Positions 1 to 7,967 of a stretch of 64,000 bases of DNA are shown in pieces. The DNA comes from Nakamurella silvestris. Its GTDB lineage: Bacteria > Actinomycetota > Actinomycetes > Mycobacteriales > Nakamurellaceae. The notes beneath the pieces were generated by a model that worked only from the letters and a program-made list of their open reading frames with translations, was not told the origin of the DNA and ran no database searches. The position numbers and the translations under genes were made by a program. The stretch covers positions 112,571 through 176,570 of the forward strand of contig QXCQ01000091.1 of the NCBI GenBank assembly GCA_003576535.1. Reading direction: 5' to 3'. Every line of letters begins with the position of its first letter. Within the stretch, counting starts at the first letter, position 1.

Positions 1-125
1 CACAGCATCAACAGACGTCATGAACGAAGATCCCCTCCCGTGAGAAGTACCGCACCCCTTGCGGTATCACCACATCATACCGCCGGACTCGAACATGTGT
101 CCAGACCTTTACCTAGACAATTTAA

Positions 126-187
126 CCGCGCTCCTTCCCGACATCCGCGCGCGTTCCAGCGAGCGCGGTTGTCGGCACGGAGCGCGG
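126..187. repeat. Nested palindrome, distinct sequence class
   Basis: The outer arms CCGCGCTCC (126-134) and GGAGCGCGG (179-187) are perfect inverted repeats. Inside lie a second pair, CCGACA (138-143) with TGTCGG (170-175), and an inner CCGCGC/GCGCGG pair. The architecture (about 60-70 bp, stem within stem) resembles the 70-bp family seen elsewhere in the window, but the sequence is different. I see no second copy. Confidence 0.6.
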
Positions 188-270
188 CTGCAGGCAGCAG
201 GCCGGGTGCGCGGTCAACGGCTGCCGAATGCGTCGGCGGCCCGCCCTCCGGCACTCGCCGCGGCAAATAT

Positions 271-340
271 CTTCCCGCACACGCTGTTCGCTTCCACGCA
301 TCAAACAACGTGCGCGAAGCACAACACGGTGTGCGGGAAC
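271..340. repeat. 70-bp nested palindrome, copy B (core type 1)
   Basis: Exactly 70 bp. The outer arms are TTCCCGCACAC and GTGTGCGGGAA. Compared with the other copies, GCGCAC/GTGCGC has become GCACAC/GTGTGC on both arms, so pairing is kept. The core has CGCTTC facing GCGAAGC and a central CAAACA loop like the copies at 25609 and 26057. The first base is C where the other copies have G. Confidence 0.75.
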
Positions 341-398
341 CGGCCAACGCCCCAAGGAACAACACGGTGCGCGGGAACCGGCTAACGCCGCAAGGAAC
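323..398. repeat. 38-bp tandem duplication of a palindrome right arm
   Basis: Two adjacent 38-bp units, 323-360 and 361-398, differ at only a few positions. Each starts AACACGGTG and contains GCGGGAACCGGC. The first includes the right arm of the 70-bp palindrome ending at 340. The second carries the family consensus GTGCGCGGGAAC and runs into the 3' end of the thioesterase-like gene, so it codes for that protein's C-terminus. Confidence 0.7.
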
Positions 399-1167
399 GC
401 ACGGTCAGGATCTGCTCGGACCGCCCCACCGGCCCGTCGACGTCGTGCAACACGGAACTGGTCAGCCCATGGCCGTCCGCACCGAACACGACGGTCGTGT
501 CGAGGCCTACCCAGCGTCCGCGCGGCCGCCGATACAGATGAATCGTCAGATCCACATTCGGGAACATCCAGTCCTTCGGCGACTCGCGCACAGCCACCCC
601 GTTCGCCGTGTCCACCAGGCCGATGAAACGGGCCAGCTCCGAGGCCGGTTCGTCGGCGAAGAACGGCGTCTCGGTGGTCAACCACACCCGGGTCCGCCCC
701 GGCACCGGCACCTCGCAAGGGCGGACATCAAGGGAGGCCACAAAGCCCCCCGACCAGACCGGATCGAGGATGCCGCGTGGGAGGTCGTCGGGTGGGGGCA
801 ACGGGTCGGGGAACCCCCCCGCCACCGAGCTGGTGTCCTGCACCGACAGCAGCCAGGCCCTGGCTTGCAGGACCGCCCTCCCATCGGCGATCACCGTTGC
901 CTCAAGCAGTTCGATGGTTCGCCCGGGCCGGGCCACCCGGACCTGCACCTCGAACTCGATCGCCGGCAGTTTGCCCAGGATGTCGAAGCTCACCCGGGCG
1001 TACATCAACGACGAGGAAGCCCCGTCACCGAGAAACCGCTCCATAGCGTCGATCACGGCCCCGGACACCGGTGCCATGTGCAACTCGTCATCGGCCCAGG
1101 CCCCACCGGCATGAACCGTCGGGCGGTAGCGAGAGGGACCGGTTCGCTCGAAGTAACTACTGGTCAA
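382..1167 (-). CDS. Acyl-CoA thioesterase-like protein (double hotdog)
   Basis: The protein is about 261 aa and resembles the TesB-like/4HBT_3 family, which hydrolyses acyl-CoA thioesters in the cytoplasm. The N-terminal half opens with SSYFERTG and ...GGAWADDELHMAPVSG, typical of the first hotdog domain. The second hotdog (about residues 170-261) has RFIGLVDTANGVAV and ends in a strand pair around VVFGADGHGLTSSVLHDV. I place the start at a TTG at 1167 because GGAAGG lies about 10 nt upstream and homology begins there; the open frame continues upstream without a better site. It is divergent from the DUF6461 gene. The substrate cannot be read from sequence. Confidence 0.7.
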   Translation of the reverse strand: MTSSYFERTGPSRYRPTVHAGGAWADDELHMAPVSGAVIDAMERFLGDGASSSLMYARVSFDILGKLPAIEFEVQVRVARPGRTIELLEATVIADGRAVLQARAWLLSVQDTSSVAGGFPDPLPPPDDLPRGILDPVWSGGFVASLDVRPCEVPVPGRTRVWLTTETPFFADEPASELARFIGLVDTANGVAVRESPKDWMFPNVDLTIHLYRRPRGRWVGLDTTVVFGADGHGLTSSVLHDVDGPVGRSEQILTVRSLRR

Positions 1168-1358
1168 AACTAGTACACCTTCCGAGAGTGCGCGCAAATC
1201 GCCACCACGCCGATCGAGACCGCAGGATCCCGCGGCCGGTCCCCACCCTACGCAGCGGTCCGACCGCCGTCCGTGTCCACACCAGGCACCCCTGTCCCCC
1301 GAGTTCATCGAACAGTGGTGTGATGGAGCCAGACGCTGCACCCGCCAGGAGGACTACC

Positions 1359-1793
1359 GTGACACCCGCTGATTTCACCCGCTGGATCTCCTGGGTCGAC
1401 GAGCTCGACACCAACGAGGTACCGCGATGCATCACCTTGATCAGTCATGGATCCGTCGAGGACGCCGTCACAGCCTTCCGTGCCGGACCGGAAACACCGC
1501 GGCCGGACGAGGACGAAGACACGGAGGTCGACTTCGAGGACTGGAGCGACGAAGAAGATCAGGGCTGGAACGACGAGGAAGGGCCGGTCGAGTTTCATCA
1601 GCTCCCCTCCGGGACGGTGGTGCTGGAGGACAACGGCTACACCGGGTCCGCCGGCAAGATCCTCGCCGCCGCGTCGCAAGGCCGCCGGGCCGCCTCCATG
1701 TACTGGAGCATCAACGCCGACTGCACCCTACTGCTGGCCGAGAACGGCAGGATCCTGTGCTCGGTCGAACCTCTGTCCATCGAATTGCCCTAG
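1359..1793 (+). CDS. DUF6461-like domain, N-terminal part cut by an amber codon
   Basis: 144 aa. The GTG start is fixed by AGGAGG at 1347-1352, six bases upstream. It begins MTPADFTRWISWVDEL, has a very acidic middle (DEDEDTEVDFEDW...), and ends with a strand pattern (YWSINADCTLLLAENGRILC, then SVEPL) that I associate with DUF6461, a family of unknown function common in Actinomycetota. TAG at 1791-1793 ends it, yet the same frame continues with EEDSLDG and reaches the next gene. The sequence after the stop (DPRVLLPLMDGLQFEED...) looks like the missing C-terminal half of the same domain. Either a nonsense mutation split one gene or translation restarts or reads through here. Confidence 0.6.
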   Translation: MTPADFTRWISWVDELDTNEVPRCITLISHGSVEDAVTAFRAGPETPRPDEDEDTEVDFEDWSDEEDQGWNDEEGPVEFHQLPSGTVVLEDNGYTGSAGKILAAASQGRRAASMYWSINADCTLLLAENGRILCSVEPLSIELP

Positions 1794-1814
1794 GAGGAAG
1801 ACTCTCTCGACGGA

Positions 1815-3608
1815 GTGTGGTACGGCGACGATCCACGTGTACTCCTCCCACTGATGGACGGTTTGCAGTTCGAGGAGGACTGGATCGCCGCTGCGCTCAC
1901 GGTGATCGAAAGGTTCACCGGTGTGGTGATGACCGAACAGATCTGGGATCCGCAGCTGGAACGGACCGCGCCGATCCGGATGGTCCCGCGCCCGACCCAG
2001 GAGGACTACGACACCTCCGAGGACACCTCTCCGATCGCCGACCCGGCGATCGAGGACCCGACGACCGACAACCAGGCGACAGACGTCAGCGGGCAGGCAC
2101 CGGTCGAGCGACCCCGGACTGTCCGGTCCGACCTGCCCATCGGCCCGGGAACACTGTGGGCCACAACGCTGTACGGAGGCCCCGACGGGCTGGGTCACCC
2201 GGCCGCGTGGCAGCTTCCGGGAATACGGGACATCCGCTCGCACACAGAGGTCGGCGGCGCGCATTTCGTGGTGAGAACCGATGGCACACTCTGGGTGTGG
2301 GGGAACAACGAGCGCGGCAGGTTGGGACTCGGGCACAACCAGCAGGTCCACAGTCCCATCGAGGTGCTGGGTCTCGGCCGGGTCAGCGGGGTCAGTGTCG
2401 GGGCCGAAACCACCTACGCCGTTACCGATGACGGTGTGGTGTGGGCCTGGGGCCGCCCGTGGCGAGGCACGCTCGCCGACGGAGTGACCAGGAAATCCAT
2501 GACACCGGTCCCGATCCCGGGGCTGCGAGACATCTCATCCCTGTACGGCAACGACGACACCCGTTTCGCCGTCACCTCTTCCGGGGAGGTATGGGGCTGG
2601 GGTGACGGCACCAGCGGCAGGCTCGGTGACGGAGCCGAGCACAAATACCCGATCAACGAACCGGTCCGGGTCGCCGGGATACCCCCGGTCGCCGAGCTGA
2701 GCCTCTCCCGGGAGACCGTTACCGCCGTCACCCGTGACGGATCGGTGCTGGTCTGGGGAGGGACCTACTGGGCTCAGGTCGATCCCGGGTCATCCACCCA
2801 GGCGGTGCGAACGCCCACCCCCATCGACGATCTCGCCCAGGCAGTAACCGTCTCGAACGGTTGCGCCCTGCGATCCGACGGAACGGTGTGGATCTGGCGG
2901 CAGGTGCCCGGTGAACGGCTGGAGCTGGATGCCGAGGACCACGAGGGAGGGAGCTATTACTCTTCCAGCACTTTGGTCGCCGGCCTCGCGGAGGACGAGA
3001 TCGCCCAGTTGAGTCCCGAAATGCGACGACAGTACCTGGATCTGTTGGCTTCTCTGACCACGAATGATCCTGAGCCGTGGACACTCGATGCATCCGGCGA
3101 GAAGGAGCCGGTCATCTGGTCCCAGGACTTCGACTTCGTGCGTCGACCCCGCCGACAATCCAAACCGAAAACCGCGACAGAGGATGCGTACTTCCCTCGT
3201 CCGGATGGCAACGACGGGAACCAAGAGGGCTTCACGCCCCGGTTCCAGGCACAGCAGGTTCCCGGCCTGACCGGGGTGACGGCGATCTCCAGCGGCGCCG
3301 AACGCACCTACGCACTACGGTCCGACGGCACGGTCTGGACCTGGGGTCCCGGCGAGTGGCGGGGGCCGGAAACCGAACCCTCTGCCGCGGAGCCATTCCC
3401 GGTACACATTCCGGGACTCGACGGTATCGTCACCCTCGCCGAAGACGGCCGCCCCTACGCCATCGGGTCGGCCGGAACCGTGTGGACCTGGGTCGGCAAC
3501 CCGGGCGCGGCAGACGGTCCGCGGCGTCTGATCGCCCACGTTCCGGAGTTCACCGGGGCCGTTGCCGTCACCGACGACGGCCCTACCCTGTACGTCGTGA
3601 AGGGCTGA
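1815..3608 (+). CDS. RCC1-repeat beta-propeller protein (DUF6461 remainder at N-terminus)
   Basis: 597 aa. Residues 1-60 continue the DUF6461-like domain from the upstream frame. A Pro/Asp-rich linker leads to RCC1-type propeller blades recognisable by G-x-V/L-W-x-W cores: GTLWVWGNNERGRLGLG, GVVWAWG, GEVWGWGDGTSGRLGDG, GSVLVWGG, GTVWIW, GTVWTWGPGEW and GTVWTWVG. Such propellers usually bind partners. There is no signal peptide or membrane segment, so the protein is probably cytoplasmic. The GTG start follows a stop-codon-overlapping Shine-Dalgarno (TAGGAGG, 1791-1797) at a long spacing of about 17 nt, so efficient independent initiation is doubtful. A 70-bp palindrome lies just downstream. 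Confidence 0.75.
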   Translation: MWYGDDPRVLLPLMDGLQFEEDWIAAALTVIERFTGVVMTEQIWDPQLERTAPIRMVPRPTQEDYDTSEDTSPIADPAIEDPTTDNQATDVSGQAPVERPRTVRSDLPIGPGTLWATTLYGGPDGLGHPAAWQLPGIRDIRSHTEVGGAHFVVRTDGTLWVWGNNERGRLGLGHNQQVHSPIEVLGLGRVSGVSVGAETTYAVTDDGVVWAWGRPWRGTLADGVTRKSMTPVPIPGLRDISSLYGNDDTRFAVTSSGEVWGWGDGTSGRLGDGAEHKYPINEPVRVAGIPPVAELSLSRETVTAVTRDGSVLVWGGTYWAQVDPGSSTQAVRTPTPIDDLAQAVTVSNGCALRSDGTVWIWRQVPGERLELDAEDHEGGSYYSSSTLVAGLAEDEIAQLSPEMRRQYLDLLASLTTNDPEPWTLDASGEKEPVIWSQDFDFVRRPRRQSKPKTATEDAYFPRPDGNDGNQEGFTPRFQAQQVPGLTGVTAISSGAERTYALRSDGTVWTWGPGEWRGPETEPSAAEPFPVHIPGLDGIVTLAEDGRPYAIGSAGTVWTWVGNPGAADGPRRLIAHVPEFTGAVAVTDDGPTLYVVKG

Positions 3609-3627
3609 CCCGGCCCCAGAACCCACA

Positions 3628-3697
3628 GTTCCCGCGCACCGTTTCCGGATCGGCGCACCCTGCATGCTGCGCCGATCCACGTACGGTGCGCGGGAAC
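3628..3697. repeat. 70-bp nested palindrome, copy A (core type 2)
   Basis: The outer arms GTTCCCGCGCACCGT and ACGGTGCGCGGGAAC pair perfectly over 15 bp. The inner arms GGATCGGCGCA and TGCGCCGATCC pair perfectly over 11 bp around a 10-nt loop that itself contains GCATGC. It sits between the convergent RCC1 and alcohol dehydrogenase genes, where it could also terminate transcription in both directions, although there is no U-tract. Confidence 0.85.
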
Positions 3698-3704
3698 AAG
3701 GCAA

Positions 3705-4745
3705 TCAGGGAACGAGAATGGCCCGCCCGGCGACCTTGCCGTGCTCCAGATCGGCAAAGGCCTGCTCGAACTTCTCCAGCGGGTAGGTCAGGTACTCCAC
3801 GGTCAGTTTGCCCTGCTGCGCCAGCGCGATGACCTGCAGCTGGTCCGCCCGGGTCCCGCCGTAGGAGCGCTGGACGTTGACGCCCCACGGCACCGAGCTC
3901 GCGTCCGTACCGGCGACGAACGGGAAACTGCCACCGCCCAGACCCACCAGCCGGATGACACCCTCGGGTGCGACGATCTGGATGGCCAGGTCGACAGTCG
4001 GCTCCACACCGACGAAGTCGAAGACCGCGTCCGCACCGTAACCATTGGTCTCATCGAGAACCCGTTGTGCGGCTGATGAATCACTCTTGAGCACCAGATC
4101 CGCGCCCAGCTCGCGGGCGATGGCCAGTTTGGACTCGTCGTTGTCGATCGCGATGATCCGCGCCCCCGTGGTGGCTTTGAGGATCTGCAGACCCATGTGT
4201 CCCAGACCGCCGACCGCGATCACCACGGCCGTGGAGCCGGGGGTCAGCCGGGACCGGGCGCTGTTGATCGCATGCATGGGCGTCACACCGGCATCGGCCA
4301 GCGGAGCAGCGGCAATCGGGTCGAGATCGCCGATCTTGTCCAGGTGACGGGCGTTGACCTTCATGTACTCGGCCATCCCGCCGTCCGGGCCGATACCCGG
4401 GGTGGTGGGGAACATGGTGCGGCTGCCGGCCACCTCGCAGGCGTTGTCCCGGCCCTCGACACAGGCCCGACAGCGACCGCAGGCCCAGATGACGCTCACC
4501 AGTACCGCATCACCCTTGGTCAGATCGGTGACATCGGAGCCCACCTTCTCCACGTACCCCGCAGCCTCGTGGCCGACGGTGTTGCCGAAGAACGGCCAGG
4601 TCTCGTCCATCTGAAGGATGTGCAGATCCGAATGGCACAGGCCCGCGCCCGCCACCTTGACCAGGACATCCTCCGGTCCGAGTTCGGGGATCGGAACGTC
4701 CTGCAGTTCGATTTTGCCCGCGCTGACCAGCTTGAGTGCACGCAT
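3705..4745 (-). CDS. Zinc-dependent alcohol dehydrogenase, MDR family
   Basis: 346 aa, the normal length for a cytoplasmic NAD(P)-dependent medium-chain dehydrogenase. The catalytic zinc site is C37 with H59-E60 (GHE). The structural zinc site is complete: C89, C92, C95 and C103 in ACGRCRACVEGRDNAC. The Rossmann nucleotide motif is GGLGHMG near 178-184, with an acidic IDND at the end of the second strand that suggests NAD preference (inference). The enzyme should interconvert an alcohol and an aldehyde or ketone; the substrate is unknown. It is divergent from a TetR regulator with a short shared promoter region, so that regulator probably controls it. Confidence 0.88.
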   Translation of the reverse strand: MRALKLVSAGKIELQDVPIPELGPEDVLVKVAGAGLCHSDLHILQMDETWPFFGNTVGHEAAGYVEKVGSDVTDLTKGDAVLVSVIWACGRCRACVEGRDNACEVAGSRTMFPTTPGIGPDGGMAEYMKVNARHLDKIGDLDPIAAAPLADAGVTPMHAINSARSRLTPGSTAVVIAVGGLGHMGLQILKATTGARIIAIDNDESKLAIARELGADLVLKSDSSAAQRVLDETNGYGADAVFDFVGVEPTVDLAIQIVAPEGVIRLVGLGGGSFPFVAGTDASSVPWGVNVQRSYGGTRADQLQVIALAQQGKLTVEYLTYPLEKFEQAFADLEHGKVAGRAILVP

Positions 4746-4804
4746 CAGATTTTCCTCCTTGAAGCCGATGGGGTGACATGTCCGATGCTACGCCGCTATA
4801 CGAC

Positions 4805-4826
4805 AGGTGTCAGATAGATGTGACCT
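4805..4826. promoter_or_regulatory. Candidate TetR operator between adh and tetR
   Basis: AGGTGTCA-6 nt-TGTGACCT forms an imperfect inverted repeat (six of eight positions matched) in the spacer between the two divergent starts, just upstream of the regulator gene. The position is right for an autoregulatory site, but the symmetry is weak. Confidence 0.35.
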
Positions 4827-4843
4827 ACGGATACGCTGTGAGC

Positions 4844-5428
4844 ATGGACCCACGGACGACGAGATCACGGACCGCGCTGGTCGCGGCCGTCTACCGCCTC
4901 GCCTCCAGTCGGGACATCTCCGAGATCACCGTCGCCGAGATCACCCGCGAGGCCGGGCTGACCAGGGACACCTTCTACCGTCATGCCAGCGACCCGGTGG
5001 ATCTGCTCGCTACCGCCCTGCACGCCGAACTGGCCGTGGACATGGCCGGATTCCATCGATTGCCCGCCACCGGGAACGGTGACGGCACCAGTGTTTTCAC
5101 CGAACCGACCCGGGCCCTGCTGACCCACGTGGCCGCCCACGCCTCGGTCTACCGCCAGTCCGCCGGCGGCAGACTCGGCGACCGACTTCGTGCGGTGCTG
5201 ATGGAGACGGCGCGCGACATCCTCGCCTCACATCTGCGGGGGCACCCGGAAATCGCACCACCGCAGCTCCCCGCCGACGATCCGCGCGCCTTCGACATGG
5301 TGGTCGCCTACGCGGCCGGCGGCACCATCGCCGCCGTCGAGACCTGGCTGGCCCACGGCGACATCACCGACATCGATCAGGCCGTCGGGATCATCCTCAG
5401 CGCCGCGCCGCAGTGGTGGCTCGGCTGA
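4844..5428 (+). CDS. TetR/AcrR-family transcriptional regulator
   Basis: About 194 aa from ATG 4844. The N-terminal helix-turn-helix reads ISEITVAEITREAGLTRDTFYRH at about residues 26-48, the usual TetR recognition region. The C-terminal ligand domain is not diagnostic. The longer frame starts at 4778, but its first 22 codons run through the divergent promoter region and do not look like TetR sequence, so I prefer 4844, possibly leaderless. It is divergent from the Zn alcohol dehydrogenase, the likely target. The effector is unknown. Confidence 0.8.
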   Translation: MDPRTTRSRTALVAAVYRLASSRDISEITVAEITREAGLTRDTFYRHASDPVDLLATALHAELAVDMAGFHRLPATGNGDGTSVFTEPTRALLTHVAAHASVYRQSAGGRLGDRLRAVLMETARDILASHLRGHPEIAPPQLPADDPRAFDMVVAYAAGGTIAAVETWLAHGDITDIDQAVGIILSAAPQWWLG

Positions 5429-5449
5429 GCAGGTCCACCCGAAGACCGT

Positions 5450-5554
5450 CCCAACCCGAGCCGACCCAACCCGAGCCGACCCAACCCGAGCCGCCCCAAC
5501 CCGAGCCGTCCCAACCGGAGCCGAACCGACCGGAGCCGACCCGCCCAGGAGCCG
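5450..5554. repeat. 15-bp tandem repeat between convergent genes
   Basis: About seven head-to-tail copies of a 15-bp unit, CCCAACCCGAGCCGA. The first five are nearly perfect and the last two diverged (ACCGACCGGAGCCGA, CCCGCCCAGGAGCCG). The repeat fills the space between the stops of two convergent tetR genes. The reverse strand encodes a Leu/Gly/Arg repeat, which I take as a by-product of the tandem structure. Confidence 0.9.
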
Positions 5555-6271
5555 TCATTCCGGCCGAGGTGTGGCCAGCACCCCGTTGAGCAGGGCCTCC
5601 ACCGCCCAGTGGTTCCGCTGGGTCCCGTTGCCGGACAACAGGTCGGGGCCGAGCCGGGCGATGTGCGGGTACTTCGCACCGTCGACCGCCTCGATCTGCG
5701 ACGTCAGAACCGACAACGACTGGGCGGCACCGCCTCCCACCCCCTCGTCATCCTGATGCTCGGCATGTTCGACCACCTCGGCAGTCGCGTGCAGCAACAG
5801 CATGTCCACCGCCCAGGCCGACTCCCGATCCGGTACCCCGCCCGCAGCAAGGGCTCCCAGGACGGCGTCGACGACCATCAGGTAGTTCGGTCCGCTCAAT
5901 TGGGTGGTCAACGCGATCCGCGCCAGCTCCGGCTGCCGGTACAGCGCCCGCCGGTACTCGTCCAGCAGTGCCTTGATCCGCGATCGCCAGTCCACCGAGG
6001 GCCGGTCCACGGAAGCCTCCGCAGATGCAACGACCGGTTCCAGGAAGGCGTCGATGAGCTGCCCGTGCAGATCCTCGGCATTGCGGATGTACACGTAGAG
6101 CGAGGCCGGACCGGTGTCGAGCTCGGCGGCGATCCGCCGCAGGGTCACCTTGCGCAGGCCCTCCGACCGGAGGATCCCCAACGCGACGTCAATGATCCCC
6201 TCCCTGGTCAGGGGGGCCTTGGCCGGGCGCTCCCGGCGACTGCGCGGTGTCGTTCCCTGGCTCACATTCAC
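5555..6271 (-). CDS. TetR-family repressor of the adjacent MFS exporter
   Basis: 238 aa. The DNA-binding region is at about residues 22-68: GIIDVALGILRSEGLRKVTLRRIAAEL followed by SLYVYIRNAEDL, with the Tyr-x-Tyr typical of TetR helix 3. The C-terminal part (Leu/Ala-rich, about 100-230) fits the TetR_C effector domain. The gene is divergent from a 14-TM drug/proton antiporter, and two 14-bp palindromes lie in the shared region, so it most likely represses itself and the pump until a ligand binds. It may start at the first ATG or the nearby internal codons; I see no decisive ribosome site. Confidence 0.85.
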   Translation of the reverse strand: MNVSQGTTPRSRRERPAKAPLTREGIIDVALGILRSEGLRKVTLRRIAAELDTGPASLYVYIRNAEDLHGQLIDAFLEPVVASAEASVDRPSVDWRSRIKALLDEYRRALYRQPELARIALTTQLSGPNYLMVVDAVLGALAAGGVPDRESAWAVDMLLLHATAEVVEHAEHQDDEGVGGGAAQSLSVLTSQIEAVDGAKYPHIARLGPDLLSGNGTQRNHWAVEALLNGVLATPRPE

Positions 6272-6300
6272 GATTCGAGCCTACAGGAAACTTGATCGGG

Positions 6301-6329
6301 ACGAACATGTTCGTTACGATCGTGTTCGT
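6301..6329. promoter_or_regulatory. Twin 14-bp palindromic operators for the TetR/MFS pair
   Basis: ACGAACATGTTCGT (6301-6314) is a perfect palindrome. ACGATCGTGTTCGT (6316-6329) is a near-perfect second copy offset by 15 bp. Both lie between the divergent tetR and MFS starts, where a TetR dimer pair would block both promoters. Confidence 0.8.
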
Positions 6330-6388
6330 CAAATGGAACGGGGACGATCGGCGGTCGATCACCTCGCGTTCTGCGAAAGGCGATTGTG

Positions 6389-7822
6389 ATGTCCACTCCC
6401 CTTGTCTCCCCCACCTCCCCGGCCGTCGACCCCTCCCGGCTGACCGGTCGGCTGCGACTGATCCTCGCGGTGGTCCTGCTGGCCGATGTCCTGGATCTGA
6501 TGGACTCGACCATCACCAACATCGCCGCGCCCACCATCACGGCCGACATCGGCGGCGGTCAGTCCCTCATCAAATGGCTCGGCACCAGTTACGCCCTCGC
6601 CCTGGGGGTTCTGCTCGTGCTCGGCGGCAGGCTCGGCGACCGGTACGGCAAACGCCGGATGTTCCTGATCGGCATGACCGGCTTCACCATCGCCTCGGTG
6701 CTGTGCGGTGTCGCGGCCGATCCGGCCCTGCTGATCGTCGCCCGCCTCGTGCAAGGCGGATTCGGCGCCCTCCTCATCCCGCAGGGCATCGGCATCCTCA
6801 CCTCCACCTTCCGCCGGGAACAGTTCCCCCGGGCCTTCAGCGCATTCGGGCCGGTCATGGGCGCTTCCGCGGTCCTGGGACCGATCGTCGCCGGATTCAT
6901 CATCGACGCCGACCTCTTCGGTCTGACCTGGCGACCGATGTTCCTGATCAACATCGTTCTCGGCGTGGTCGGCATCATCGCCGCCGTCAAGCTTCTCCCG
7001 AAGGACGAACCGACGAGCACCGCCAGGATCGACGGCCTCGGGTCCGGTCTGCTCGGCGCCAGCATGCTCGGTCTGATGTTCGGCCTGATCGAAGGATCCA
7101 CCGACGGCTGGACCACGGGCCCGATCCTGAGCCTGGTCGGCGGTGTGCTCTTCTTCGTCGGCTTCGCCATCCGTCAACGGCACGCCAAGGATCCGCTGAT
7201 CCAGCCCTCCCTGCTGCGCAACCGCGGGTTCACCGCCGGTCTGTTGCTCGGCCTGGGATTCTTCGCCGCGGTCAACGGTCTCTCCTTCGTCATCTCCCTG
7301 TTCTTCCAGACCGCCCTCGGACTCAGCCCTTCCCAGGCGGCCTTCGGACTCGGCCCGCTGATGATCGGCATCATCGGCGCCTCCCTCGTGTGTCGACCGC
7401 TGATCGCCCCGCTCGGCCGGAACCTCGTGATCATCGGTCTGGCCGTCACCCTCGTCGGGGCGATCGGGGTGTGGGTGACGGTGACGGTCCAGGGAATGGG
7501 TTCCACCGCGTGGGCGCTGGCTCCGTCGGTGTTGATCCTCGGTCTCGGGATGGGGGCGTGCTTCTCCAGCATCTACGACATCGCCATCGGTGACATCGAT
7601 CCCAGCGAGGCCGGCAGCGCCAGCGGTGCCCTCAGCGCCGTCCAGCAGTTGGCCGGCGCGATCGGTTCGGCGATCGTGACCACCCTCTACTTCTCCCAGG
7701 AACGCAGCCATGACGCCGCCCACGCCATGACGGTGAGTGTGGCCGTCGTCGCCGGAATCACCGTGCTGTGCCTGGCCCTCGTGCGATTGCTGCCGAAGAA
7801 AGCACCGGCAGAGGAGTTCTGA
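6389..7822 (+). CDS. MFS drug/H+ antiporter, DHA2 (14-TM) type
   Basis: About 477 aa, rich in hydrophobic segments consistent with 14 membrane helices. The signature LDLMDSTITNIAAPTI (about 30-46) matches the DHA2 motif in the first helix. GGRLGDRYGKRRMF (about 74-87) is the conserved loop 2-3 motif. The predicted role is proton-driven export of toxic or signalling compounds across the cytoplasmic membrane. ATG at 6389 is preferred because AAAGG lies eight bases upstream; a GTG three bases earlier is possible. It is divergent from a TetR gene with twin operators, so it is probably inducible by its own substrate. Confidence 0.88.
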   Translation: MSTPLVSPTSPAVDPSRLTGRLRLILAVVLLADVLDLMDSTITNIAAPTITADIGGGQSLIKWLGTSYALALGVLLVLGGRLGDRYGKRRMFLIGMTGFTIASVLCGVAADPALLIVARLVQGGFGALLIPQGIGILTSTFRREQFPRAFSAFGPVMGASAVLGPIVAGFIIDADLFGLTWRPMFLINIVLGVVGIIAAVKLLPKDEPTSTARIDGLGSGLLGASMLGLMFGLIEGSTDGWTTGPILSLVGGVLFFVGFAIRQRHAKDPLIQPSLLRNRGFTAGLLLGLGFFAAVNGLSFVISLFFQTALGLSPSQAAFGLGPLMIGIIGASLVCRPLIAPLGRNLVIIGLAVTLVGAIGVWVTVTVQGMGSTAWALAPSVLILGLGMGACFSSIYDIAIGDIDPSEAGSASGALSAVQQLAGAIGSAIVTTLYFSQERSHDAAHAMTVSVAVVAGITVLCLALVRLLPKKAPAEEF

Positions 7823-7967
7823 GCGGGCGCTGTCGGCGATTCCGTGGAGAAATCATGGTTCTGACGTCCGGCCGATGGCAGGGTGTGGGACATCGGGACC
7901 ATGGTGCCCGGACCGAACCGCCGTGTATCGGCGGCAGCAACTGATGCGACAGAAGAGGTAGAACCAG

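Larger units (their letters stand above)
1..381. other. Gene-free, repeat-rich edge of window
   Basis: No credible gene is visible here. The stretch holds a short hairpin at 48-66 (TACCGCA arms around CCCCT), a 62-bp nested palindrome at 126-187, one 70-bp nested palindrome at 271-340 and the first part of a 38-bp tandem duplication. Short frames across it are made of palindrome arms read in different phases. It lies downstream of the thioesterase-like gene, so some of these hairpins may also stop transcription of that gene. Confidence 0.7.

Noticed and set aside
3628-3697. Ordinary intrinsic terminator
   Set aside because: The nested double stem, constant length, conserved outer arms and lack of a U-tract fit a repeat family better, although a terminator role in addition is possible.
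4778-4843. Longer start for the first TetR gene
   Set aside because: The extra 22 codons lie in the divergent promoter region and do not resemble TetR N-termini.
5377-5679. Minus-strand frame encoding GLGRLGLGRLGLG repeats
   Set aside because: It is a translation of the 15-bp tandem array plus the end of tetR in the wrong frame, with no ribosome site.
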